28,977 bases of DNA from Candidatus Saccharibacteria bacterium UBA6209 (lineage in GTDB: Bacteria > Patescibacteriota > Saccharimonadia > Saccharimonadales > Saccharimonadaceae): NCBI GenBank assembly GCA_905370345.1, contig CAJPKE010000007.1, forward strand, positions 1-28,977, in the 5' to 3' direction. A program made the translations under genes and the position numbers. The notes under the pieces were generated by a model, which worked only from the letters and a program-made list of their open reading frames with translations, did not search any database and was not told the origin of the DNA. This document shows positions 7,385-13,524 of the stretch, one piece after another. Each line of letters starts with the position of its first letter. Position 1 is the stretch's first letter.

Positions 7385-7968
7385 TGGCAGAAAAGAAAAC
7401 TGTCGTGCCAGCTCCTCGCTTGAAAGCCTTGTATCAAGGAACTTACCTTAAGGAACTACAAGCCGAATTGAATCTAAAGAACGTGCATGAAGTGCCAGCT
7501 TTGGAAAAGATCGTCGTGAGTGTTGGTACCGGCAAAAAGAAAGATGACAAGCGTCATTTTGAAATTGTCAAAAACACTGTCGAGAAAATCACCGGTCAGG
7601 CGCCAGTAGCTCGACTAGCTAAGAAGTCAATCGCGACATTTAGCATTCGTAAAGGTATGGGCGCGCCAATTGGTGTTAGTGTAACTTTGCGCGGCGCTCG
7701 TATGTACGAGTTCATGGATCGTTTGATTAACGTTGCTTTGCCTCGTGTTCGCGACTTCCACGGCGTTGGCTTGAAGTTTGATAAAGGTGGCAATTACAAT
7801 CTCGGTATCACCGAGCAATCGATTTTCCCAGAATTGACATTTGAGGAAACTCAGGTTTTGCATGGTTTGCAGATTACATTTGTTATCAAGAACGGTAACA
7901 AGGAAGCTTCTAAGGCGTTGCTAGAAAAATTCGGTATGCCGTTTGAGAAGAAGGGAGGCGTCAAGTAA
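7384..7968 (+). CDS. rplE: 50S ribosomal protein L5 (uL5)
   Basis: Binds 5S rRNA and contacts P-site tRNA. The 194-aa product has PALEKIVVSVGTGKK, QAPVARLAKKSIATFSIRKGMGAPIGVSVTLRG and the C-terminal GLKFDKGGNYNLGITEQSIFPE, the usual L5 blocks. It is slightly longer than E. coli L5 because of N-terminal residues and a basic C-terminus. The stop overlaps the rpsN ATG by one base. Confidence 0.97.
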   Translation: MAEKKTVVPAPRLKALYQGTYLKELQAELNLKNVHEVPALEKIVVSVGTGKKKDDKRHFEIVKNTVEKITGQAPVARLAKKSIATFSIRKGMGAPIGVSVTLRGARMYEFMDRLINVALPRVRDFHGVGLKFDKGGNYNLGITEQSIFPELTFEETQVLHGLQITFVIKNGNKEASKALLEKFGMPFEKKGGVK

Positions 7969-8237
7969 TGGCTAAGAAATCAATGGTCGCTCGTGATAAG
8001 AAGCGTATGAAGATGATTGCCAAGTTTGCAGCTAAGCGTGCTGAGTTGAAAGAACTTGGCGACCTCGATGGTTTGCAAAAATTGCCTCGCAATTCTAGCC
8101 CAACCAGGCACAAGAACCGTGATAGCATCTCTGGTCGCCCACGCGGCTACATGCGTCAATTCGGCTTGAGCCGTATCAATTTCCGCGAAAAAGCAGCCAA
8201 GGGTGAAATCCCAGGCATAACAAAGAGTAGTTGGTAA
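7968..8237 (+). CDS. rpsN: 30S ribosomal protein S14 (uS14), zinc-free form
   Basis: Head protein next to S3 and S10. The 89-aa length and the C-terminal RDSISGRPRGYMRQFGLSRINFREKAAKGEIPGITKSSW identify S14. The sequence has no Cys, so it is the long zinc-independent form rather than the 61-aa CXXC form. Its start overlaps the rplE stop, with AAGGGAGG upstream as ribosome-binding site. Twenty bases separate it from rpsH. Confidence 0.97.
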   Translation: MAKKSMVARDKKRMKMIAKFAAKRAELKELGDLDGLQKLPRNSSPTRHKNRDSISGRPRGYMRQFGLSRINFREKAAKGEIPGITKSSW

Positions 8238-8257
8238 GAAGGAAAGGAGATTAGAAT

Positions 8258-8659
8258 ATGTCTATGCAAACTACAGACCCAATCGCCGACCTTCTGACTC
8301 GCATCCGCAATGCGAAATTGGTTGGCAAAACGGAAGTTCGCGTTCCGTCCAGCAAGATGAAGAAAGTCATCGCTGAACAATTAGTCAAAAACGGCTACTT
8401 GGCAGATGTCAAGCTGGAAGATGCTAAGCCTCGCGGCGTGTTGGTAGTTACTATCAATGAAAAAGGAACTAACAGCACCATCAACGAAATTACCCGCATC
8501 TCAAAACCTGGTCGTCGCGTTTACGTCGGCGCTAGCGAGATTCCAAAGGTAAAGAGTGGCCGCGGTTTAGTACTTATCTCAACATCGAAAGGTGTCATGA
8601 CTGGCGCTGAAGCAGCTAAGGCTAAACTTGGCGGCGAATTGTTGTTGAAGGTTTACTAA
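8258..8659 (+). CDS. rpsH: 30S ribosomal protein S8 (uS8)
   Basis: Binds 16S rRNA helix 21; in E. coli it is the spc-operon translational repressor. The 133-aa protein has TDPIADLLTRIRNAKLVGK at the N-terminus and the C-terminal SKPGRRVYVGASEIP and GLVLISTSKGVMTGAEAA blocks. AAAGGAGATT (8243-8252) precedes ATG 8258. This is the last ribosomal gene before the accessory island: a strong terminator follows and rplF does not resume until 14546. Confidence 0.97.
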   Translation: MSMQTTDPIADLLTRIRNAKLVGKTEVRVPSSKMKKVIAEQLVKNGYLADVKLEDAKPRGVLVVTINEKGTNSTINEITRISKPGRRVYVGASEIPKVKSGRGLVLISTSKGVMTGAEAAKAKLGGELLLKVY

Positions 8660-8673
8660 GCCTCACGCAAATC

Positions 8674-8707
8674 AAATAAACGTCCTCATTGCAGGGCGTT
8701 TATTTTT
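8674..8707 (+). terminator. Strong terminator ending the first half of the ribosomal operon
   Basis: A 12-bp stem formed by AAATAAACGTCC (8674-8685) and GGGCGTTTATTT (8694-8705), with one G-U pair, an 8-nt loop and a T run. It cuts the spc operon after rpsH. Confidence 0.93.
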
Positions 8708-8738
8708 ATGGTAAGCTTTTTATTATACAAGGATTGAC

Positions 8739-8854
8739 ATGCTAAAAGACATAAAATCAGCATATCGAGTAGTAGTCAAGGGATTGGTGCGTGATTCTTC
8801 AGGCAAGCTATTGTTCGTTCAAGAGAGAAGCGATTTATGGGATCTTCCTGGCGG
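8739..8854 (+). pseudogene. Nudix hydrolase, 5' fragment (disrupted gene)
   Basis: Translation from ATG 8739 gives a typical Nudix N-terminal half: YRVVVKGLVRDSSGKLLFVQER, then LWDLPGG just before the Nudix box. After the GGCGG at 8850-8854 the frame continues only as non-homologous sequence to a stop at 8916-8918. The missing rest of the gene, starting exactly at the Nudix box, lies at 12477-12773. The two parts join in frame through GGCGG to restore a 135-aa protein. A TATTATACA box at 8721-8729 may be the original promoter. The substrate of the ancestral enzyme cannot be told. Confidence 0.85.
8850..8854 (+). repeat. Left copy of 5-bp direct repeat GGCGG (candidate target-site duplication)
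   Basis: GGCGG at the left boundary of the inserted cassette, identical to 12477-12481. Collapsing the two copies restores the Nudix reading frame. A 5-bp repeat alone could arise by chance; the exact frame restoration is what makes it meaningful. Confidence 0.6.
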
Positions 8855-8899
8855 GATAGAGAGATTAAAGAATAATATTTTTCTAGGTTTTATTTATAA

Positions 8900-8930
8900 T
8901 TTGTCCCAAAAAAATTGACTTTGTCCCAAA
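8900..8930 (+). promoter_or_regulatory. Twin TTTGTCCCAAA operator-like repeats
   Basis: Two identical 11-bp copies of TTTGTCCCAAA at 8900-8910 and 8920-8930, with starts 20 bp apart (about two helical turns). Each has self-complementary arms TTTG/CAAA. One copy lies just upstream of the -35 TTGACT (8915-8920); the other overlaps its last base and occupies the spacer, so bound protein would sit across the promoter. The neighbouring ATPase with its C-terminal helix-turn-helix is the natural candidate ligand (inference). Confidence 0.68.
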
Positions 8931-8943
8931 GGCGTAGTATCAT
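8915..8943 (+). promoter_or_regulatory. Promoter of the ATPase-peptidase cassette
   Basis: TTGACT (8915-8920), an exact 17-bp spacer and TATCAT (8938-8943). The predicted start near 8950 leads directly into AGAAGGAGGA (8951-8960) and ATG 8968. It is overlapped by the twin 11-bp repeats. Confidence 0.75.
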
Positions 8944-8967
8944 TTTTTATAGAAGGAGGATTGAGTC

Positions 8968-10002
8968 ATGAAAAAATCAGATGTTCTTGATTTAATAAAG
9001 TATCATTATGAGAGCAAAGAGACAGAATTCAGAAATCAAAGCATAGCTATTGCTCGAAATTTTGATAAACATGGAGATGCACAATTAGCACAATATATTA
9101 TGGGGATGATATCTCAAAGTGATAGATTAGTACCACAAATAGAGAATATAAGTGAGTATTTGACTCCTGTTAAATTAGATATTAGTCCTCTTCCATTGCC
9201 ACTTCCCATTATGAATGACTTAAAAGGAATAATAAACGCTGTTAATCATCACATTGGAATAAATAAATTCTTATTTGTAGGGGCACCAGGTACTGGAAAA
9301 ACTGAAAGTGTGAAGCAGGTGACTAGACTTATTGACAAAGAATTACTTGTGGTAGATTTTAGTCACCTAGTTGATAGTAAACTAGGACAGACAGTTAAAA
9401 ATTTAGCAGCTCTTTTTAATGAAATCAATCATTTGCCTTTTAAGCAAAATTATATCATCCTTTTTGATGAAATTGATTCTATCGTATTGGATAGGGTTAA
9501 TCAGAATGATTTAAGAGAAATGGGGAGAGTAACTTCTGCTTTTTTAAAAGAGTTAGATAGATTATCTCCAGAGATTATACTCATTGCCACAACGAATCTT
9601 TTTGAAAATCTTGATAAAGCAGTTACTAGAAGATTCGACGCTATAATTGATTTCGATCGCTATTCTGATGATGACAAGGTTGAAGTTGCTGTGGTTATTT
9701 TGACGGAGTTATTGAAACAATTCAAAAATGTAGCAAGAGATCTGAAGTTATTTAAGAAAATTATTTATAGCTCTGAGATTATACCGAATCCTGGCGACTT
9801 GAGGAATTTAATAAGAACTTCACTGGCATTTAGCGATCCGACATATCCACATGACTATCAAAAACGTTTATTAAGGAGCTTGCATAATGGAAGGAATTTA
9901 TCTATTCCTAAATTATCAAAGCTTGGTTTTACTGTTCGAGAAATCGCGATTTTAACAGGTATTTCTAAAAGCAGTGTCTCACGAGAATTAAGCGAGAATT
10001 GA
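8968..10002 (+). CDS. ietA: AAA+ ATPase with C-terminal helix-turn-helix (IetA-like)
   Basis: A 344-aa protein. Residues 1-80 are a helical N-terminal region. The AAA+ core has Walker A GAPGTGKT (105-112), Walker B IILFDEID (163-170), sensor-1 TTN (208-210) and RRFD arginine-finger residues (221-224). Residues about 315-344 (LGFTVREIAILTGISKSSVS) read as a helix-turn-helix. A AAA+ ATPase gene followed by an S8 peptidase gene is the arrangement catalogued as the IetAS anti-phage system; I assign it from memory of that pairing, not a search. AGAAGGAGGA gives a very strong ribosome-binding site. The stop is one base before ietS, so the two are co-expressed. The helix-turn-helix suggests it may also regulate its own promoter. 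Other options are an ATP-dependent chaperone or a generic toxin-immunity ATPase. Confidence 0.8.
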   Translation: MKKSDVLDLIKYHYESKETEFRNQSIAIARNFDKHGDAQLAQYIMGMISQSDRLVPQIENISEYLTPVKLDISPLPLPLPIMNDLKGIINAVNHHIGINKFLFVGAPGTGKTESVKQVTRLIDKELLVVDFSHLVDSKLGQTVKNLAALFNEINHLPFKQNYIILFDEIDSIVLDRVNQNDLREMGRVTSAFLKELDRLSPEIILIATTNLFENLDKAVTRRFDAIIDFDRYSDDDKVEVAVVILTELLKQFKNVARDLKLFKKIIYSSEIIPNPGDLRNLIRTSLAFSDPTYPHDYQKRLLRSLHNGRNLSIPKLSKLGFTVREIAILTGISKSSVSRELSEN

Positions 10003-10003
10003 C

Positions 10004-12247
10004 ATGAATACATTATTGACATTACGCGGTAAAAGTTTTAAACCAAAATCGAGAAATAATGGCAGAGGACCAATTACCGTACCAAAAGATACGATAATTA
10101 CGCTAGAACATTTGAAACGTCTTTATTCTTCCTTAGAAGAAGTAAAAAAATATTGGGAGAAGGACAGTATTATTGATGGTGTTTTGATAAGTGTATACTA
10201 TAATCGAATTGTAGCTAAAAGTAACCGTATTAACGGCTTCTTCAATGTAGGAACAGAGAATCCAGTTCCTAATGATACCATTGTGGGAGCAAAATTTGAT
10301 GGTGAGAAGAGAAAGCATATTATTACTCACTATATCTCTGGAGATGTACTTAATAAAACAATTATAGTTTTGAGTAAGACAATTGAAGTTTTTGAGAAAC
10401 ATTTTGATGGAGAGATAACAAGTGAGATGTTCTCTGAGTCATCAACATTTGCTTCCATAAAATTTTCGGAATATGGTATTCCAAAATCTAAGTTTCAGCA
10501 ATATTTGAGAGATTCTTGCTTTGTTGAGAAATTTGGCGTTGAGTACGCTAAAATTTCAGATGTAACTAATTCTATTGTTACATTCTATGATGTTCAAACA
10601 GATATCTTAAAAGTACTTAAGAAAATCAATGTTAACGTTTCAGAAGCCAATGTTATGAATCAAACAACTGTCTTGCTTGATGAAAAAAATATTGAATTGC
10701 TATTATCAAAAGCTCCATATCTCGTTTCCATGATTGTTGAGGACTTCTCTAAATTATCTCTAGATGATTTTTATTTAGGTAATAATAATTTCCAAACGAA
10801 TCTTCCATCCCCAATGAATGAACCAATTATTGGTGTTATTGATACCTTATTTGATGAGAGAGTTTACTTTAACGACTGGGTTGAGTATCATGATATGGTT
10901 TCAAATGAAATAAAAAAGTATAGCCAAGACTATAAACATGGAACGGCAGTTACTTCTCTAATAGTTGATGGCGCTAGTTTGAATCCAAATTTAGATGATG
11001 GTTGTGGACATTTTAGGGTGAGACATTTTGGTGTATCTCTGCAAAGTGGATTTAATTCATTTACAATCATAAAACAGATTAGAGAGATTATTTCCCAGAA
11101 TTCTGACATTAAAGTTTGGAATCTTTCTTTAGGATCTAATGATGAAATAAGAGAAAATTTTATTTCTGTCGAGGGAGCGTTATTGGATGAAATTCAATTT
11201 GAGAATGATGTGATTTTTATCATAGCAGGGACAAATGCTACCACTATAAACGGAAAACGCAAAAGAATAGGTGCTCCCGCAGATTCGCTTAATTCTGTAA
11301 TTGTAAATTCTGTTGATTTTAACAATCAAGTAGTTTCATATTCACGAGAGGGTGTTGTTTTATCATTCTTTGTTAAGCCAGATGTTTCATATTATGGTGG
11401 TGGAAATGGTGATTTTATAAATGTTTGTGAACCATTGGGTTTAGGTCGAGTAGCAGGCACTAGTTTTGCAGCACCGTTTATCGCAAGAAAAATGGCTTAT
11501 CTTATACATGTTATGGGACTTAATCGAGAGGAGGCAAAGGCTTTGTTAATTGATTCAGCAATACCATGGAATAATAAAAAAACATTTGCTGATTTATCTT
11601 TAATTGGCAATGGTATAGTTCCAATAAAGATGGAGGACATCTTATCTACTCCTGACGATGAAATCAAGTTTATCGTCTCGGATGTTTCTAAAGCATATGA
11701 CACATATAACTATGATTTTCCAGTGCCGATATCAAACGGAAATTATCCATATGTTGCTAAAGCAACAATGTGTTATTCTCCGAATTGCTCAAGAAATCAG
11801 GGAGTCGACTATACAAATACAGAGATGCAAATTACCTTTGGTAGACTAAAGCCAGACGGCATTGAATCAATCAATAAAGATAATCAGTATACGGAAGATA
11901 CTCCAGGTTATGTGAAGGAAAACGCAGCTCGAAATGTTTTTAGAAAATGGGATAATGTTAAGCATATAGGAGAGACGTTCACTGCCCGAAAGCGAGTTAA
12001 ACCAATTTTAAATCAGTCTAATCCTCAGTGGGGGATGAGTATAAAAACAATTGAACGGCTAAAAACTAGAGATGGGCAAGGAGTTCGATTCGGTGTTGTT
12101 GTCACTTTAAAGGAATTGAATGGAGAGAATCGTATCGAAGATTTTATTCAACAAGCAGAATTACGGGGATGGCTTGTTAATAGGCTTCAAATAGATGTAC
12201 AAGTTGAACTATTTAATAGTCTAAATGAAGAAATTGAATTCGAATAA
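10004..12247 (+). CDS. ietS: Subtilisin-like S8 peptidase (IetS-like)
   Basis: A 747-aa protein with a complete S8 triad: Asp280 in IIGVIDT, His312 in KHGTAV and Ser487 in GTSFAAP, plus the oxyanion Asn411 in AGTN. It has no signal peptide, so it should act in the cytoplasm, as expected for a defence effector rather than a secreted digestive subtilase. About 270 residues precede the catalytic domain and about 200 follow (with basic, Asn-rich stretches); I recognise neither flank. It starts one base after the ATPase stop with a poor ribosome-binding site, implying translational coupling. The pair probably uses the ATPase to sense infection and gate proteolysis; trigger and substrate are unknown. 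Confidence 0.82.
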   Translation: MNTLLTLRGKSFKPKSRNNGRGPITVPKDTIITLEHLKRLYSSLEEVKKYWEKDSIIDGVLISVYYNRIVAKSNRINGFFNVGTENPVPNDTIVGAKFDGEKRKHIITHYISGDVLNKTIIVLSKTIEVFEKHFDGEITSEMFSESSTFASIKFSEYGIPKSKFQQYLRDSCFVEKFGVEYAKISDVTNSIVTFYDVQTDILKVLKKINVNVSEANVMNQTTVLLDEKNIELLLSKAPYLVSMIVEDFSKLSLDDFYLGNNNFQTNLPSPMNEPIIGVIDTLFDERVYFNDWVEYHDMVSNEIKKYSQDYKHGTAVTSLIVDGASLNPNLDDGCGHFRVRHFGVSLQSGFNSFTIIKQIREIISQNSDIKVWNLSLGSNDEIRENFISVEGALLDEIQFENDVIFIIAGTNATTINGKRKRIGAPADSLNSVIVNSVDFNNQVVSYSREGVVLSFFVKPDVSYYGGGNGDFINVCEPLGLGRVAGTSFAAPFIARKMAYLIHVMGLNREEAKALLIDSAIPWNNKKTFADLSLIGNGIVPIKMEDILSTPDDEIKFIVSDVSKAYDTYNYDFPVPISNGNYPYVAKATMCYSPNCSRNQGVDYTNTEMQITFGRLKPDGIESINKDNQYTEDTPGYVKENAARNVFRKWDNVKHIGETFTARKRVKPILNQSNPQWGMSIKTIERLKTRDGQGVRFGVVVTLKELNGENRIEDFIQQAELRGWLVNRLQIDVQVELFNSLNEEIEFE

Positions 12248-12476
12248 GAAGGGTGTAAAGGAGACTTTTATGCAACTTTTAGAACAGTCTATAGGTATTG
12301 GTTAGGGTAACATTATAAGAAAAAATACCTAAAATCTGCTATTTGTAACGATTTGGGTATTGCTAGAGTTTATTCTAGAAAAGCATTGAGGAAAAGACAG
12401 AATAGAAAAACACGAATTCCTTTCTCGATGGAGGTGTATTGCAATGCTAAATAAAACCATCCTCTTGACGTCATAG
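12248..12476 (+). other. Cassette tail: inverted repeat and 11-codon micro-ORF
   Basis: This 229-bp stretch has no normal gene. AAAGGAGAC (12257-12265) is a good ribosome-binding site before an 11-codon frame at 12270-12305 (MQLLEQSIGIG, stop). TAGGTATT (12292-12299) and AATACCTA (12324-12331) form a perfect 8-bp inverted repeat with a 24-nt loop that contains GTTAGGGTAAC. A further open stretch at 12311-12454 has no start codon. CTAGA and TCTAG near 12362-12378 form a small palindrome. It could be the wreck of a third gene, a small RNA or the element's end region. Confidence 0.4.
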
Positions 12477-12481
12477 GGCGG
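12477..12481 (+). repeat. Right copy of 5-bp direct repeat GGCGG
   Basis: GGCGG at the right boundary of the cassette, matching 8850-8854. The base before it belongs to an in-frame TAG (12474-12476), while every codon after it is Nudix sequence, which fixes the edge. Confidence 0.6.
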
Positions 12482-12773
12482 TCTGGAACATAGTGAGGAT
12501 GTTATGGAAGCGTTGAAACGAAGGTTTCTGGAAGAATTAGAAACAGATGTCAAAGTCTCTACAGAAAATCCCTTGATTATTCCAACGTGGCATAACAAGT
12601 TCGATGACCCGATGCTTATCATTGCTTTTGAGGTGACGCTCCTAGGTAATCCACGGGTGAGCGAGGAAGTCGAGGAGCTAGCCTATCTTCACCCACAGAA
12701 TATTGCCCCTAACCAGCTCGATTCGACGCTTATTAATAAGCTCGCTGCACTTATCTGCGACATCAATCAGTGA
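12477..12773 (+). pseudogene. Nudix hydrolase, 3' fragment (disrupted gene)
   Basis: From GGC at 12477 the frame reads GGLEHSED, then EALKRRFLEELETDV, which is the Nudix box (GX5EX7REUXEEXGU). Its EE pair is kept, but R replaces the E after the first R and E replaces the last G, so the ancestral enzyme was already non-canonical or the gene is decaying. It ends at TGA 12771-12773. Joined to the 5' piece at 8739-8854 it makes a 135-aa protein of normal size. ATG 12504 would allow an 89-aa fragment lacking the substrate-binding half, probably inactive. Confidence 0.82.
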
Positions 12774-12786
12774 GACATCCCCATCG

Positions 12787-13446
12787 CTAAACAACAGTCG
12801 AAGAATGCAACATTGCATGCTCTTTTATAAGAGTGGCACATGTTTCGACCGCAATTTCATGCCCAAGCAAATATCCATTACGTTTTAGCTTTGGCAGCTC
12901 GCGTACTTCATGAAACATCATATTAAGTTCGGGTACGAAGAATAACTCCCGAAACGGCACACCTTTGAGTCGCGACTTCTCTCTTGACTCAGCTAAGATA
13001 ACGCCAGAATTTTCTCCAAAAATTACCTCCTCACGGCCATCAGGGAAGTTTACTACAAGACACGTCGTGTATTGTGCTCGTCTGTTTGCCTTATTTTCAA
13101 GCTTCTCCAGGCAATAATCTACGATTTCTTGATCACTCATCTCGTGACCATCCCAGCGTCTTGTAAATACGCCAGGCTCGCCATTTAGGGCTTCAATTTC
13201 CATGCCGGAATCATCGGCGATAATTATCAGGTTTTTATCATTTCCGTGTAAATGATGCCTTGTATGTTGTGCCTTTAATAGGGCGTTTTGTTCAAATGTC
13301 GTGCCTGTTTCTATGCAGTCAGGAATTTGATAATCTAAATCTGCCAACGAAATAATTGACGTCTGCGGAGAGAATTTATGAAACGCGGTAACGAATTCTG
13401 CGTATTTTCCTGGGTTTCTGGTGGCGAAAAGTATAGTTGCTGTCAT
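12787..13446 (-). CDS. RdgB/HAM1-family non-canonical NTP pyrophosphatase
   Basis: Hydrolyses non-canonical purine NTPs (dITP, XTP) to monophosphates to keep them out of nucleic acids. The 219-aa protein has the family's opening LFATRNPGKYAEF, the metal and substrate motif IADDSGMEIEALNGEPGVFTRRW (about residues 76-98) and the late FRELFFVPELNMMFHEV block in place of the usual G(Y/F)DPIF segment. It is encoded against the surrounding ribosomal genes and converges on the Nudix remnant, 13 bp away. TATAAT on the minus strand lies only 8 nt before the ATG, so the mRNA is probably leaderless. A second, divergent homologue is at 24926-25516. Confidence 0.88.
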   Translation of the reverse strand: MTATILFATRNPGKYAEFVTAFHKFSPQTSIISLADLDYQIPDCIETGTTFEQNALLKAQHTRHHLHGNDKNLIIIADDSGMEIEALNGEPGVFTRRWDGHEMSDQEIVDYCLEKLENKANRRAQYTTCLVVNFPDGREEVIFGENSGVILAESREKSRLKGVPFRELFFVPELNMMFHEVRELPKLKRNGYLLGHEIAVETCATLIKEHAMLHSSTVV

Positions 13447-13454
13447 TGAGTATA

Positions 13455-13508
13455 ATTATATCAATTATCATAAATATCGAAAAATTGCTAATTTGACGGT
13501 ATTATAAT
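13455..13508. promoter_or_regulatory. Divergent promoter region between HAM1 and M16-like genes
   Basis: Minus-strand TATAAT occupies 13460-13455, reading towards the HAM1 gene. Plus-strand TATAAT occupies 13503-13508, reading towards the gene at 13525. Neither has a convincing -35. Both lie so close to their start codons (8 and 16 nt) that untranslated leaders would be absent or very short. Confidence 0.5.
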
Positions 13509-13524
13509 ATCATCGAACCAAGCA

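Larger units (their letters stand above)
8855..12476 (+). mobile_element. AT-rich IetAS-type defence cassette inserted in a Nudix gene
   Basis: About 3.6 kb separates two in-frame halves of a Nudix gene and is bounded by GGCGG direct repeats. The interior is clearly more AT-rich than the ribosomal genes on both sides. It carries one promoter, a AAA+ ATPase gene, an S8 peptidase gene and about 230 bp of non-coding sequence. I see no transposase, integrase or obvious terminal inverted repeats, so it is either non-autonomous, mobilised in trans, or inserted by another route. The boundaries are exact only if the GGCGG interpretation is right. Confidence 0.7.

Noticed and set aside
8900..8930. Repeats as a CRISPR array
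   Set aside because: There are only two 11-bp copies with a 9-bp gap, and they overlap a promoter; this fits operators, not an array. No CRISPR array was seen elsewhere in the window.
12311..12454. Open stretch that could be the end of an integrase or transposase
   Set aside because: It has no start codon and no recognisable catalytic motif; the short basic sequence is not enough for a call.
8855..12476. Terminal inverted repeats of a classical insertion sequence
   Set aside because: Comparing the left end (GATAGAGAG...) with the reverse complement of the right end (CTATGACGTC...) gives no convincing match, and no transposase gene is present.
12329..12622. Reverse-strand frame across the right edge of the cassette
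   Set aside because: It spans the boundary between element and Nudix sequence and overlaps clear Nudix codons on the other strand, so it is not an inherited gene.
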